Part shown: positions 44,129 to 54,789 of the stretch, piece by piece | How positions within the stretch are numbered: the stretch's first letter is position 1 | Layout: each line of letters begins with the position of its first letter | Assembly: GCA_022701365.1 (NCBI GenBank) | Contig: JAKUHH010000150.1 | Span: 1,178,001 to 1,242,000, forward strand | Length of the DNA: 64,000 bases | Source of the DNA: Mycocentrospora acerina | Taxonomy: Eukaryota > Ascomycota > Dothideomycetes > Pleosporales | Reading direction: 5' to 3' | Program-made: the position numbers and the translations under genes | The notes under the pieces: model-generated | The model's input: the letters and a program-made list of their open reading frames with translations, nothing else | Told to the model about the DNA's origin: nothing | Database searches by the model: none

Positions 44129-45200
44129 ATGGCGGTCCTCACCAGCAAGGTGGGCGCACCCGAGCTGCAGAAGAGCAATGACGTGAAGAGCTCGCCGATA
44201 CACTATCCCTTGTGGTTTGGCGGGAGCGCGAGTTGTTTTGCGACTCTGTTCACGCATCCCCTGGACCTGGGTATGCTAATCTCGCCCTGTCCATGCTCGA
44301 TGCTAACAGCTGCATAGTAAAGGTATAGCCAAGCCGTCCCCCCATCGCCGCTGCCATATTGTGCTCACACGCTCGCACAGGTTAGACTGCAGACACAGGC
44401 CGCTTCTGGCGTGCGCCTGAACATGCTGCAGATGTTCGGCCACGTCGCCAGAACCGACGGCATCATGGGCCTCTACCGTGGCGTGCGTACACGGCAGTCA
44501 ATGCAGCCTGCACTCGTTTAACATGACCCAGCTATCTGCCGCCCAGCTCCGCCAGCTGACCTACAGCATGACCCGCTTTGGAGTCTACGAATCCATAAAG
44601 GACCGCGTCACTACTGCCGACAAGAAACCTTCGTTCCTCGTCCTTGTCGGCATGGCCTCGGTATCCGGCTTCCTCGGGGGCGTGGTCGGAAGTCCGGCAG
44701 ACATCCTCAACGTGCGCATGCAGCACGATGCCTCGCTTCCACCAGAAAAACGGCGAAAGTACAAGAACGCCATAGATGGTGGTATTCGCATGGTGCGCGA
44801 GGAAGGCATAGCAAGTCTATGGAAAGGCGTATGGGCGAACTCGTCGCGGGCAGCCCTGATGACCGTGGGGCAACTAGCTACGTACGACACGTTCAAGCGA
44901 GCACTACTAGATTACACACCGCTCAAAGATAATCTCACGACACATTTCACTGCTTCCACCATGGCAGGTTTTGTGGCCACTGTCATTTGCTCTCCCGTTG
45001 ACGTTATCAAGACACGGGTCATGAGCTCCAGCGACAATGTAGGAGTTGTCAAGCTCGTGGCAGACATTACGAAATCAGAGGGCTTGGGGTGGATGTTCAA
45101 GGGCTTCGTGCCAAGTTTCATTCGCCTAGGACCTCAGACCATCCTCATCTTCGTCTTTTTGGAACAGCACAAGAAGATATACAGACAGCTCCAGGGTTAA
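44129..45200 (+). CDS. DIC1: Mitochondrial dicarboxylate-type carrier (SLC25)
   Basis: Four exons: 44129-44270, 44318-44322 (only 5 nt), 44381-44482 and 44532-45200, giving 305 aa. The protein has three mitochondrial-carrier repeats and should exchange dicarboxylates (malate, succinate) for phosphate across the inner membrane. Signature motifs: repeat 1 HPLDLVKVRLQTQ, where the micro-exon supplies the end of V and all of K; repeat 2 SPADILNVRMQHD; repeat 3 SPVDVIKTRVMSS. YRKYKNAIDGGIRMVREEGIASLWKG-like matrix helices are present. The introns flanking the micro-exon are 47 and 58 bp; a TGCTAACAGC branch point lies just upstream of the micro-exon acceptor. Without the micro-exon the first motif would lose two residues including its basic Lys. 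Assignment to dicarboxylates comes from overall resemblance to Dic1. Confidence 0.92.
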
Positions 45201-45812
45201 GGAGAAGGGGTCTTAGAATATGAGAACTTCCGAGACGTGTTATAGTTTACTGTCGGCGCATCGACACCGCACGCGCATGGTCTATTGTGGATGATGAACT
45301 AGAGTAGAGCATGTGTCTATTGCATTCGGAGGCGTTAATATATGTCATTGAGCACAAATCTTAAAAATAACTTCTAAATCGAGATAGAATACATGAGCTC
45401 GTTTCTATAGTTGCACCTCATCACCCCGTATTCTCTGGTGCGAGCAATTGAACAATATAAACACGGCAGTGCGTCATGATGGCTACGTCTGCGTGTATTT
45501 TTTTTCCCAAACAGTTCATAGCCTGTGAAGTATGTATTCTTCATCACAGATTACCTTGCTACTATGTCCTTGTCACATAAGTGTGTTGTAAGGCCTACAT
45601 ATAATTATGAATTTTGCAATTAACTCTCAGCTTGTACAGTATGTTTTCTCCAACATAGTCTAACCTCGTTACTATAGCTTTTCCATAGTAGTGAATTATG
45701 ATGCCTTCATCTACAAATTACTTTTTGCAAACAACTCATAGCATGTACAATATGTATTCTTCAAAACAGTCAAACATGTTGCTAACTTTTTCCAGTGGAA
45801 GTGTGCGTATAC
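45201..45812. other. Convergent intergenic region with 110-bp repeats
   Basis: 612 bp between the carrier and MFS gene stops. The distal 300 bp are the 110-bp tandem repeat described separately; the proximal part is an ordinary AT-rich 3' region. Confidence 0.65.
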
Positions 45813-45815
45813 TCA
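45500..45815. repeat. 110-bp tandem repeat, about 3 diverged copies
   Basis: Matching anchors start at 45511 (ACAGTTCATAGCCTGTGAAG), 45621 (TAACTCTCAGCTTGTACAG) and 45731 (ACAACTCATAGCATGTACAA), exactly 110 bp apart. Each is followed by TATGT-TTCT and, 40-50 bp later, by TTGCTACTAT/CGTTACTAT/TTGCTAACT. The last copy runs into the MFS stop codon region. Confidence 0.85.
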
Positions 45816-47547
45816 ATGCGCAAACCTGAAATCAAGCCGCTTGTTTCCTTCATCCGTTGTAGTCGCCAAATATGTCTCTCTCTCCTCCTTGCTCATCGAC
45901 TCCCACAACTGCTCTCTCTTCCGATTGACCGACCAATAGTACACCTTCGCGCCGACAAATGCCACCATGTTCCATACGCATATCCCAATCAGCACCTTGT
46001 TTCCACGACGATATAATGGCTTGTCATCATCACGATAAATGTTTGACGAAATAATACTTGATGCCTGCACAGTAATGTTGTACATTGCTGATGCAATGGT
46101 ACGTGTGCGTACTGCACCCGCATTGCGGCTTGTGATGGCTACAATGATGGCATGTGCATAGGGGTGCCCGACGAGGAGTGTACAAAGTGTCCAACGTGCC
46201 CAGTGCGAAGCACCAGCTGGTAGAAGAATCAAGGCGATAAGAATAGGAAAGGCCCAGATTTGAGAAACAAGGCCGACGAGAAAGCGTTGGTTGATTCTTT
46301 CAGACAACCACGTCCAGAAGAGTAGTTGTATAATAAAAAGGACGTAGGCGGGGATGGTAAGTAGGTTGGTATTAAATGTGTCGAAACCTAAGGAGCGGAG
46401 CTGCAGCGTGAGGTAGGCAGACATGGGAGACGAGGGGATCAGCCAAGTAAGTCCGAGTGCGTAGATAGGCCACATGTGATAATCTTTTGCGCAGTTCCAG
46501 AGCATGGTGAGAGAGAGACCTTGGCGGTTCGTCATGTCGCCTTTGGACGGGTCGTCGCGCAGGATGCGGTTTACCATGATCTTCTCTTCGCGCTCATCAA
46601 ACCATCCCGCTTGGCCACGGAAGGGATTCCATCGAGAAGTACTTGCTGTTTGTGTGGGCGAAGCAGGGAGATAGAACCAAGTCGCGATTCCAATCAGCCC
46701 TGTAATCGCTCCCTCAATCGCGAATAGCCAGCGCCATCCTTGCATTCCGTTGTGGTGGATTCGCAGAATGCCGTAGGCGAGGAAAGCAGAGACAATCTGG
46801 GTTGCTTGGTAGGCCGTCCAGAAGAAACTCAGACGCTTGGGCAATTCGCGTCCAGTGTAGAAGTAGCTGAGGTATAAGATAGTGTCTGGAATGAAACCAC
46901 CTTCGATGAGACCTAGGAGAGCTCGGCACGCGTAAAATGAATTTTTACCGCTCAAGAACGCTTGCATGCTGGCGACAAGACTCCACGATATCATTTGAAT
47001 AGGAATCCAGTTATCGGGCCCAAGTTTCTTGCTGATAAGCTGCGAGGGCATTTCCGCACACATGAAGCTGAGGAAGAAGATTGTTTGGCCATAGTTATAC
47101 TGGTTCGTATTCATCTTCAAATTGGGAAGCATATTACCACTCAATGCTTGCGATATGTTACCCCGATCCAGCTGAAGCGCGAAAAACATAAGGCAAGCCC
47201 ATGTGCAGATGCGTTTATCAATCTAAGAGTTGTCAGTGAGGTTGTGGTGGTGTCGTGAATGTGGGTGTTGGTACCTTCCTCACAACCCTCTTCTCCTCCT
47301 CAGGCTCCCACTCGAATCCTGGATCATAACGATGGATGCCCTCATATGCTTCCACGGGCCTGTAATTATCATTTCCAAGTCCTTGGGAAGCAAATGTAAT
47401 GCGTTCGTCCTTTCTGGTCCTCAGCCCCGATCGACTAATATCAGTCTCACTGGTGGTTGCGCTATTAGCCGCAACGTCGAAGTCGGTTTTTCCCAGCCCA
47501 CCAACTTCATTTGTATTCTTCAAGACCATATTGGCGTAGTAGGCCAA
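45813..47547 (-). CDS. MFS anion transporter (Dal5/allantoate-permease family)
   Basis: Two exons: 47547-47275 and 47222-45813, intron 47274-47223, giving about 560 aa. A 12-helix major facilitator symporter of the plasma membrane; the Dal5-type (anion:cation symporter) family imports allantoate, vitamins, sulfonates, dipeptides and similar small anions. Exon 1 is the cytosolic N-tail; the join RVVRK|IDKRICTWACLMFFALQLDRGN gives TM1 with the family's LDRGNISQAL. Also visible: QYNYGQTIFFLSFMCAEMPSQL, the RALLGLIEGGFIPDTILYLSYFY segment, LPKRLSFFWTAYQATQI, GMQGWRWLFAIEGAITGLIG, and a late NVGA-like ITSRNAGAVRTRTIASAMYN. The C-tail is charged. The divergent dioxygenase gene next door suggests a transported substrate that the dioxygenase oxidises. 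Confidence 0.9.
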
Positions 47548-48466
47548 GCTGTATCGTCTTGGAGCAAATGCTTGTCAAGTTCTTGGAATTTCTTGACCGG
47601 ATACGATCTTTATCTAAATACCAATTTTTCTCAACACCACTGAAAGTACCGGTCGATCTATCATGAACTGACCAATGCCACAATCCAGCCACCAGGTGTC
47701 CGGACCGTCGGTAAAGCTCTCTATACTCCATTTTTTCAATTTTGATCTCTAGCGCTGCGAGGGTGCCATGAACGTCTCCATGAACGATGGGTCCAGACGA
47801 AGCCTTTGCAATAGAGGCGTACAAATGCGAACCCGATGGCTGCAAACACCCGAAATCTCTCACCAAAAAGTCTAGGAGCACGCGATATCTGATGTAATGA
47901 CGATACAAGGGTTGTGCAATCATTGTCATGTCAACATGGCTGATTCGTCGTGGCAGATGTTGATGGGGAATTGCGTGATTGGCCAGGGAGGTAGCGACAT
48001 CAAACAACTGACTTCCTTTCCGCTATCGCCTCATCCTACAACCAGTCTGGACAAGCATATGACACGAAAGCAGCTGCATGCGGGTAAAAACGCGTGGTAG
48101 CACTAAAACCGCGTGTATGTGAATCCGATGTCGTTCTCTTCCGATGCCCAGCCTGCGATAAGGATATAGGGTCATAACTTGCATGATTGATGCCATCTGT
48201 GCTCATTCTGATTGACTCGGATATTCGGCGGCATTTGCGATTTATCGAGTTTGTGATGTAACATTGGTGAACTTGCCGGCATCAAGAACAGAAAGCGGGG
48301 TTGACCGTAATGTCGCACTGCTGAGCTCGCGAGTGGCGATGTCGATCTAACGGTCAAAGTGAATACATATTGATATAAGACTCGGCTGCATTGATGCCGA
48401 ACCGTTTTGTCTGATCGCCAACCAGGAACCATAACAGAACCTGTTTTCTATCACAATACTCGCAAG
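47548..48466. promoter_or_regulatory. Shared upstream region of MFS transporter and dioxygenase genes
   Basis: 919 bp between divergent start codons. A 166-codon open frame on the minus strand (48007-47507) covers half of it but matches nothing I know and overlaps the MFS start. TATAAGACTCGG-like sequence at about 48374 may belong to the dioxygenase core promoter. Confidence 0.5.
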
Positions 48467-49729
48467 ATGGCTCCTGCTCTTGTTGAAACGGCAACAATAA
48501 CGCAGACCGACTACAACTTCAAATCTGGAGTCGGTCAATACAAAGAGGCCGCATTCGGTGGCCCAAAGGTATTCGAGAAGGAGCTAGAGTTGAGGGGTAC
48601 GGACAAACATGCTCCCGCAAAATATCCAAACTATCTGCCTGTATGGGACAATGAAAAAGAGAAGTAAGTGGTTTCATTTGAGTATGAGAAACCTTACTGA
48701 CTATGCAGTAGATATGCTCCCTTAGAGCCTTTCGAGCATTACGAGCATGGAAAAGACGCCGATCCAGCATTTCCCAACCTTTTAAAAGATGCCAAAGTCG
48801 CCGATCTAACTGCGAATATTGGCGCTGAAGTCATTGGAGTTCAGCTGAGCAAGTTGACAGATGCGGGAAAGGATGAACTGGCATTATTCGTAGCACAAAA
48901 GAAGGTCGTTGGTAAGTAGGCTTGATGTTCCGCACGATTTGAACGCTGACGAAGGACAGCATTTCGCGACCAGGACTTTGCCGACCTCCCCATCAAGGAA
49001 GCACTCGACATTGGTGGCTACTTCGGAAGACACCATATTCATCCCACATCTGGTGCACCTCAAGGGTACCCAGAAGTTCATCTTGTTCATCGAGGAACAG
49101 ACGACACATCTGCACGTGAATTCTTCGAGGAGAGAACGAACTCAATTACATGGCATTCTGATGTCACTTACGAGAAGCAACCTCCTGGTACTACCTTTTT
49201 ATATATACTCGACGGCCCGGCTGCGGGTGGCGACACTCTATTCGCAAATCAAGCTGCAGCATATAACAGGCTCTCACCGGAGTTCCGAAAGCGTCTTCAC
49301 GGATTGAAAGTCGTTCACTCTGCTGTAGAGCAAGCCGACAATAGCAGGAACCGAGGAGGTATCGTGCGCCGCGATGCGGTAACGTCGATTCACCCACTTG
49401 TGCGCACCCACCCAGTCACTGGTGAGAAAGCACTGTTTGTGAACCCTCAGTTCAGTCGTCGTGTTGTCGGCTTTAAGAAGGAAGAAAGCGATTTCCTACT
49501 CAATTTCCTATATGACCACATTGCCAAGGGTCAGGACTTCCAGGCTCGTGTGAAATGGGCACCAGGTACAGTCGTGGTATGGGACAACAGAGTAACTGCA
49601 CACTCAGCATTGCTGGATTGGGACGACGGTGCCAGGAGGCATGTGGCAAGAATCACACCGCAGGCAGAGGCACCATTTGAAACACCATTTGAGGAGAGGA
49701 GTGGTGGCGCCCCAGGTTTTGAATACTAG
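48467..49729 (+). CDS. TauD/TfdA-family 2-oxoglutarate Fe(II) dioxygenase
   Basis: Three exons: 48467-48663, 48709-48911 and 48960-49729, giving about 389 aa. The enzyme couples 2-oxoglutarate decarboxylation to hydroxylation of a small organic acid; fungal relatives act on taurine and other sulfonates, releasing sulfite. Iron ligands: H and D in WHSDVTYEK, and a distal His in DNRVTAHSAL; the 2-oxoglutarate-binding Arg is in the GARRHVARI segment. Other conserved parts: LTANIGAEVIGVQLSKL, KVV|AFRDQDF across intron 2, GYFGRHHIHPTSG, GPAAGGDTLFANQAAAYNRLS. Length fits the yeast Jlp1-type group (about 400 aa). Cytosolic, no targeting signal. It lies divergently from an MFS anion transporter. Confidence 0.93.
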
Positions 49730-50136
49730 TTTGGCGTTGAGTTGAGAAACGAAACAAGTTTGCTGTCATTCGTAATGGTCATTGTATCGTGACTCGCTGA
49801 AACCTTACTCTGGAGAATACAGTATATGTTTGTAAAGTTTACTTACAACTTTTGCTGGTGAGTCGCGCCTACCCATAATGCCAGAAGTGATATTATACTA
49901 GAGTCTTGATACGAATACTGAAGGCTGCTTCACACACAAGCAAGAGTGATACAATATGACAAGATCACCAAAGCAAGCCCATATGCACCGACCACAAGGA
50001 TGAGATAATACACTAATGAGTATTCTAGGATTGAAATAAAAGAGTTGAATTAGTTGCCAATGTTTAATTATTCACAGTATTGTAGTCGTTTAGCCAAGCT
50101 AGAAAGACTATGCCATATGTCGTCCCCCTTCCCTAC
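49730..50136. other. Convergent intergenic region
   Basis: 407 AT-rich bases between the dioxygenase and triple-zinc-cluster gene stops. Presumably two terminators; nothing else seen. Confidence 0.6.
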
Positions 50137-52547
50137 TTAATCCTCAATGTCGTCTCCGCCAGCAAATTGCTTCATCAGCAGACCATCTTGGATAAGCAAG
50201 CCAACATCTGCTCTGATCTGGCCCTCAAAATCCGCTTTATGCTGATGAACCTCGCTAATTTTCACGTGGACGTCTAGATCCTGCACCATACTTTCCAAAT
50301 CACTCCCGTACTGTTCTTTGAAAACGAGTTCGCACCGACAGCATAACCTTAGTCCACAACCTAAAAGCTCAGTTTCCGCTTCTCCACACACAGAAGGTTG
50401 AATACGAGCACAACCGAACATGGCGATGGAGAAACACATAGAACACCAGCGTTGCAGTTGGAATTTCAAATTTGGCGATCCGGGTTCCGCAGATATAAGG
50501 TCATCAACGACAGTTTCGAGCTTAAAGACCTCGGTAGCATCAGGGATAGCCTTTATGATATGCTCTGGACAGGCAATAATTTGCAAGCGTGAACTTGTGC
50601 AGTTAACACACATAGTGGTAGGTCCTCTATCTCCGCAGTGTCCACCTCCGACTTCTGTGTAGCCGAGGCCATCGTACCATCGAATCACATGTACCTCTCG
50701 CTCAAAATAGCCTATTAAGCCGAATGTGGGAATCTCGCAAAAGTTGCAGTCGGAAACATCATGTGCTTCAGCGCTGAATGTAATGGGATGAGCAAATGAC
50801 GTCTTAATCTTTGTGAGCATGCCCTTGTGGCCGTCATTGTCTTCCATTTCAATTTCAGGAGTTTGCTCGCGAGACGGCGTCTCCTCATCTTGATCCACTA
50901 AATCTGCAAGATCCTCCGGTGTGAAGTATTGTGATCCTGTCATGGACACTTCCAGAGCGCATCTAACAGTTGCAGTCCTAGGATTACCGAGCATTTCTCT
51001 AATTTTCTCCTGCTTTGGTAGATCAAAGAAGTTACATCCAATGCCATCCTCCTTGCACTGTTTGCATGGTGGTTTATGCGCTTTGTTTTTCAAACTGCAT
51101 TTCCTCTTCTGTTGACGACAAGACGTGCATGTCACGTGAGGTCGGCCAGGCCCGTACAGCATCGCGTCCAGGCTTACTCTTTCAGGTTTGTAGCCCTCTG
51201 GTGGAAGGATGTTGCAGTTGAACTGGTTCAAAACGCAATAATCGCAAAGCAACTGGCTAGGATTATCTTCGAACGAGCAAGACTCTTGGCTGTTATCAAA
51301 ACACTGTCTGCAACGGCCTTTGACAGTGGGGGAGAGAATGGGCTCGCAATGAGTCTCAATATCAATGCACTGATAGCAAGGATATGGTCCACTTTCAGTC
51401 ATAGAGCAGGTTTGATCGTTTTTACGGCAGGAAATACAGCCACGCATCGCAGGATGGCCTGTGAGATCATCTACTTTACCCAAAGGATCCTCAACTGGAA
51501 CTTGCTGCTTGAGACCTGGCGTGTTTTTGCGGCGGAAGATGCGAAATTCTTGAACTTGGCATCCATAATCAGAGTCAGAATCAGACCAATTGTCTGGCCA
51601 ATTATCTTCATCGTTTGTAAGGTTGCGGATATTGCCAAAAGCTTCAAAATGAAGCCTAGCTATGCACTTCTGGACACGAAGCCTCGGTGCAGTATCTTTA
51701 TCTTTCCTCTTACCCCTCTTAGAGACCTTTGACTTATTTGGCGCAAATCTCTTTTGTCTGACCTCTCCTTGTGGATCGTAATTGCCGGTTTGATCAGTGT
51801 CGATGTAGGTTGTGGTTTTCTTCCTATCGATATTCTGTCGTAATTCGTAAAGATTCTATGAAACTTAGCAGGGCCCAGGCTAACGCATATTTTTCCTATC
51901 TGATCCCAACAAACCTGCTCATATTTTGGGATGACAACGCTCCTTTCCGATGGAGTCGGAGAGGCTCGAGGAGATCCGCTTCCTCGGTCAGATGACTTAA
52001 GACTGGATTCCATGTTGCATAGTTGCTTCATTCTATCCTCTTCCCCAACGTCGAGACTAAACAGCTGATTATGAATGCCTTTTCTTGTGATATTGATTGT
52101 TTTCGAGACTGACTGGTAAGTGTCTGCTGGCTCAGTGGCCTCTAACTCTCCGATGCTTTGAGGTGTACTTCGAAATAATGAATTCCATGGCTTTTTTACT
52201 CTCAGTTTGTAATCATGGTCAGCATTGTTGGTGCTTGAGAGTCCCCAGGGGTCCTTATTTTGGTCCGAATTTGTCCCAGGTGGATGATTCGCCCCCGAGC
52301 GGTTGAAAGCTCCAATTCTGCCCTCCTGAAACAAGTGCTCCTTTGCAAACAGATTATAATTCGCGTCTTGCTGGTCATCGTTCTGGTCGTTGTTGTGATC
52401 ATCTTTATTGGGGTTAGGACTGCTGAATGACCCACCTGTAGACCCATATCCACCCTCGTCGTCGTTCAGTATATCGTCGTCGATTCCGTGGGGTAGATTG
52501 AAGTCAAATTCAGTGTCTAGCAGTGGCGGCAAAATATCGTTCATCAT
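50137..52547 (-). CDS. Protein with three tandem Zn2Cys6-like modules
   Basis: Two exons: 52547-51915 and 51855-50137, intron 51914-51856 (GTTTGT...TCATAG), giving about 783 aa. The N-terminal 210 residues are acidic and Asn/Asp/Gln-rich (KDDHNNDQNDDQQDANYN). A basic segment (KVSKRGKRKDKDTAPRLRVQK) precedes three successive six-cysteine modules: CISCRKNDQTC...CYQCIDIETHC; CRQCFDNSQESC...CDYCVLNQFNC; and CTSCRQQKRKC...CKQCKEDGIGC. The first and third have the x2-6-x9/10-2-6 spacing of fungal zinc clusters, and the third has the basic RQQKRK typical of DNA contact; the second has 7 instead of 6. A C-terminal region has further pairs (CNFC, CVNC, C-P-E-H, CSMC, CCRC), suggesting another zinc fold. 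It lacks the usual fungal transcription-factor middle domain. Function unknown; DNA binding is plausible but unproven. Confidence 0.75.
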
Positions 52548-53782
52548 CTTTATGGATTTAATAAATAAGTGATGAATATTTGTTCTTGCTGCTAAGTGTT
52601 AAGGCAACTGGCGGACAATTGTATCGATACGCGTTGAGATATCTTAGAGTGACCTGCTTTGCAGTGAAAGACGCCCAAGTTCAATGATAGACGTACTAGT
52701 AGTAGTCTTAGGTTTTGTGGTTATCTACAAGATTTGTATAGAACAGGTGAGAGAGCGCTGTACTTGAGGCTCCAGGATCGGAGACAAAGGTGTTTGAGAG
52801 AAGATAGATTTATGGTAAGATTAAGTGAATCTCACTTTGCGAGACAGTGAGACACTGAGGCGGTGAGGCGGATAGAAACATTTACAGGTTGGATGAGAAA
52901 TGTGATTTGTAAGGAAGCAAGCCTGCTAAAAGTTGACTGTGAGGGTGGAAGCCCTGTATATGGCTGCGAGAACAATCCTTTGGTGTAATGTGATCGAAAA
53001 TAGTAGGCAAGGGGAGCAGAATATTGAGAAACGGTGGAAACGAAAATTAGGTGGAAGCGGGACCAGGAGCTGAATACAACGACAAATACTGGTCAACTTG
53101 GAGCGAGAAAGAGTATTTTGCAAAAGCTTCATAGGTCTGCAACTCCAGTAGTACCACTATCACTAGTCATAGACTCAAGATTGATTGTATCGTTGGCCGA
53201 TAAGAATGTTTTGGTGGGATAAGGAACATGCCATAAAGCTTAACATTGCAGAAGGCAAAATGTGATTATGATATAAGGCTGAATCTCTCAAGTCCCAAGA
53301 AGATCTCTGATCTTTGAGATAATCTGCCTGGAACCGGTAATCTCATACCTGCTAAATACACCTTGACCGGAAAGTGAATGAAACAACTTCTGGTGATGCG
53401 AGAGTATTTCGATCAAGATTAACATTAATTGTATTCGTGACAATAGGCTCCTCTGCTTACCTGTGCGAGCTAAATATTTAAAAACAGGAATTTGGTAATA
53501 ACTAAGATGGGAGTCAGAACAAGTCGGTGTCGTGTATTGAACTCTTCCCCCATATACACCTGTAAGTGTTTTACATTGAATATCCAGAAGCTGCCTAGCT
53601 TGTTGTGTTTGTAAGGATGTATCGTAGCCGAATTTAGTCAGCGATACGCTAGCACGGACCAGCCTTGAAACTTCCATCCGTTTCTCATTAGAGCTGCTTC
53701 CTTCTCGACACCACCCTTGTGCTAGTATCATGAAGCTTGACAGGATTCCTTGTTGTCCTTTATGGACATCATGGTGCGGCCG
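52548..53782. other. Intergenic region between divergent genes
   Basis: 1.2 kb, AT-rich. Includes GAGACAGTGAGACACTGAGGCGGTGAGGCGG-like near-repeats around 52838-52870. A 193-codon minus-strand frame (53869-53288) overlaps exon 1 of the next gene and is not believed. Confidence 0.55.
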
Positions 53783-54789
53783 ATGAGGTTGTTTCTGATC
53801 CGGCATGGGGAGACAGTCGATAATGTCGCACAACGTTAGTAAGTAGGTCCCGTGCTGGATGTATTTCACAAAGCTAACCGTATAGTGCCGGTGTTAGAGA
53901 CTCGCAGCTCACTAACCATGGATTTCAGCAGGCCACGCGCCTGGGTCAGCACTTCCGAGCGCTTGAGTTGTCGTTCACTCACATCTTCTCATCACATCTG
54001 CAGCGTACAGTGAAGACGGCTGCCCAGATTCGTTCTGGTCAGGTATCGCTTGCTGGTCATGAGGGTATGGCAAGAGTGGCGCCTGATGTCATTCAGCTTC
54101 CGTTGATCATGGAACGCGATTTTGGGTCCATGGAGGGAAAGAAGTCACATGAGCGAACGCAGGAGTACGTTAACTCGCCCGAGTTCGTGCACAAGGAGTC
54201 AAGAGAGTCTTTGGCCAGACGTGCTGATATCTTTCTTGACAACCATCTTCTACCGTTACTAAAGGAGCCTTCAGAAGATACTGATCTCGTCGTTGCCATC
54301 GTCTCCCACGGCATCTTCCTAAACTCCTTGTGGCGACGACTGCTTCTGCGTCTTCCTCCTAAGAGCGTAGTTTTCGCCGAAGGACTCAATCTAGGTCCCC
54401 ATGTGTCACTAGAGCAACTGGGAGGCTGGTCGAATACTGGTTTCTTGGAATTGCTTGTGACGCACATTTCATCAGAACTACATCGACACATTGCAAACAC
54501 ATCCCCGTTGCAAGCATTGGGTCCTTTGTTATTGACTGATACACCACCGCCAGATAATGTCCATGATGTCGGCGAGCAGCTTCAGTCAGAATTAATCTCC
54601 CCTCATGCGCCGATACCCCAGCAGTCTCCTTTCCGTTTTACTCAAGGTTGTTCAGCTACGATATTAACGGTCAACGGCATTGATCATCTCCAAAACCTCA
54701 AACGATTGGGGGGTGGAATTGGTAGCTCACAGCACGATACTTCACAAAAGAGCATTGTCACGTACTTCAAACGTCGTAAGACTGAATGA
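53783..54789 (+). CDS. Histidine-phosphatase (phosphoglycerate-mutase-fold) protein with C-terminal PIP-box-like motif
   Basis: Two exons: 53783-53838 and 53886-54789, intron 53839-53885 (GTAAGT...TATAG, CTAACC branch point), giving 319 aa. The join makes AQR|YAGVRDSQLTNHG. The catalytic RHG is in MRLFLIRHGETVDN, the acidic/second-Arg region in FSSHLQRTVKTA, and the second catalytic His in VVAIVSHGIFLNSLWRR. An RDFGSMEGK segment supports the phosphatase rather than glycolytic mutase branch. The first 230 residues are the enzyme; the last 80 are polar and end in QKSIVTYFKRRKTE. QKSIVTYF fits Q-x-x-I-x-x-Y-F, the PCNA-interacting peptide, followed by basic residues. Substrate is not evident. 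Yeast Tfc7 (TFIIIC) and YNL108C share the fold and are possible relatives. Confidence 0.88.

Noticed and set aside
47507..48007. 166-codon minus-strand frame between the MFS and dioxygenase genes
   Set aside because: Overlaps the MFS start region, has no recognisable domain or splice partner, and occupies a divergent promoter. Possibly a remnant, but not supportable as a gene.
53288..53869. 193-codon minus-strand frame
   Set aside because: Overlaps exon 1 of the well-supported histidine-phosphatase gene on the other strand and has no recognised similarity.
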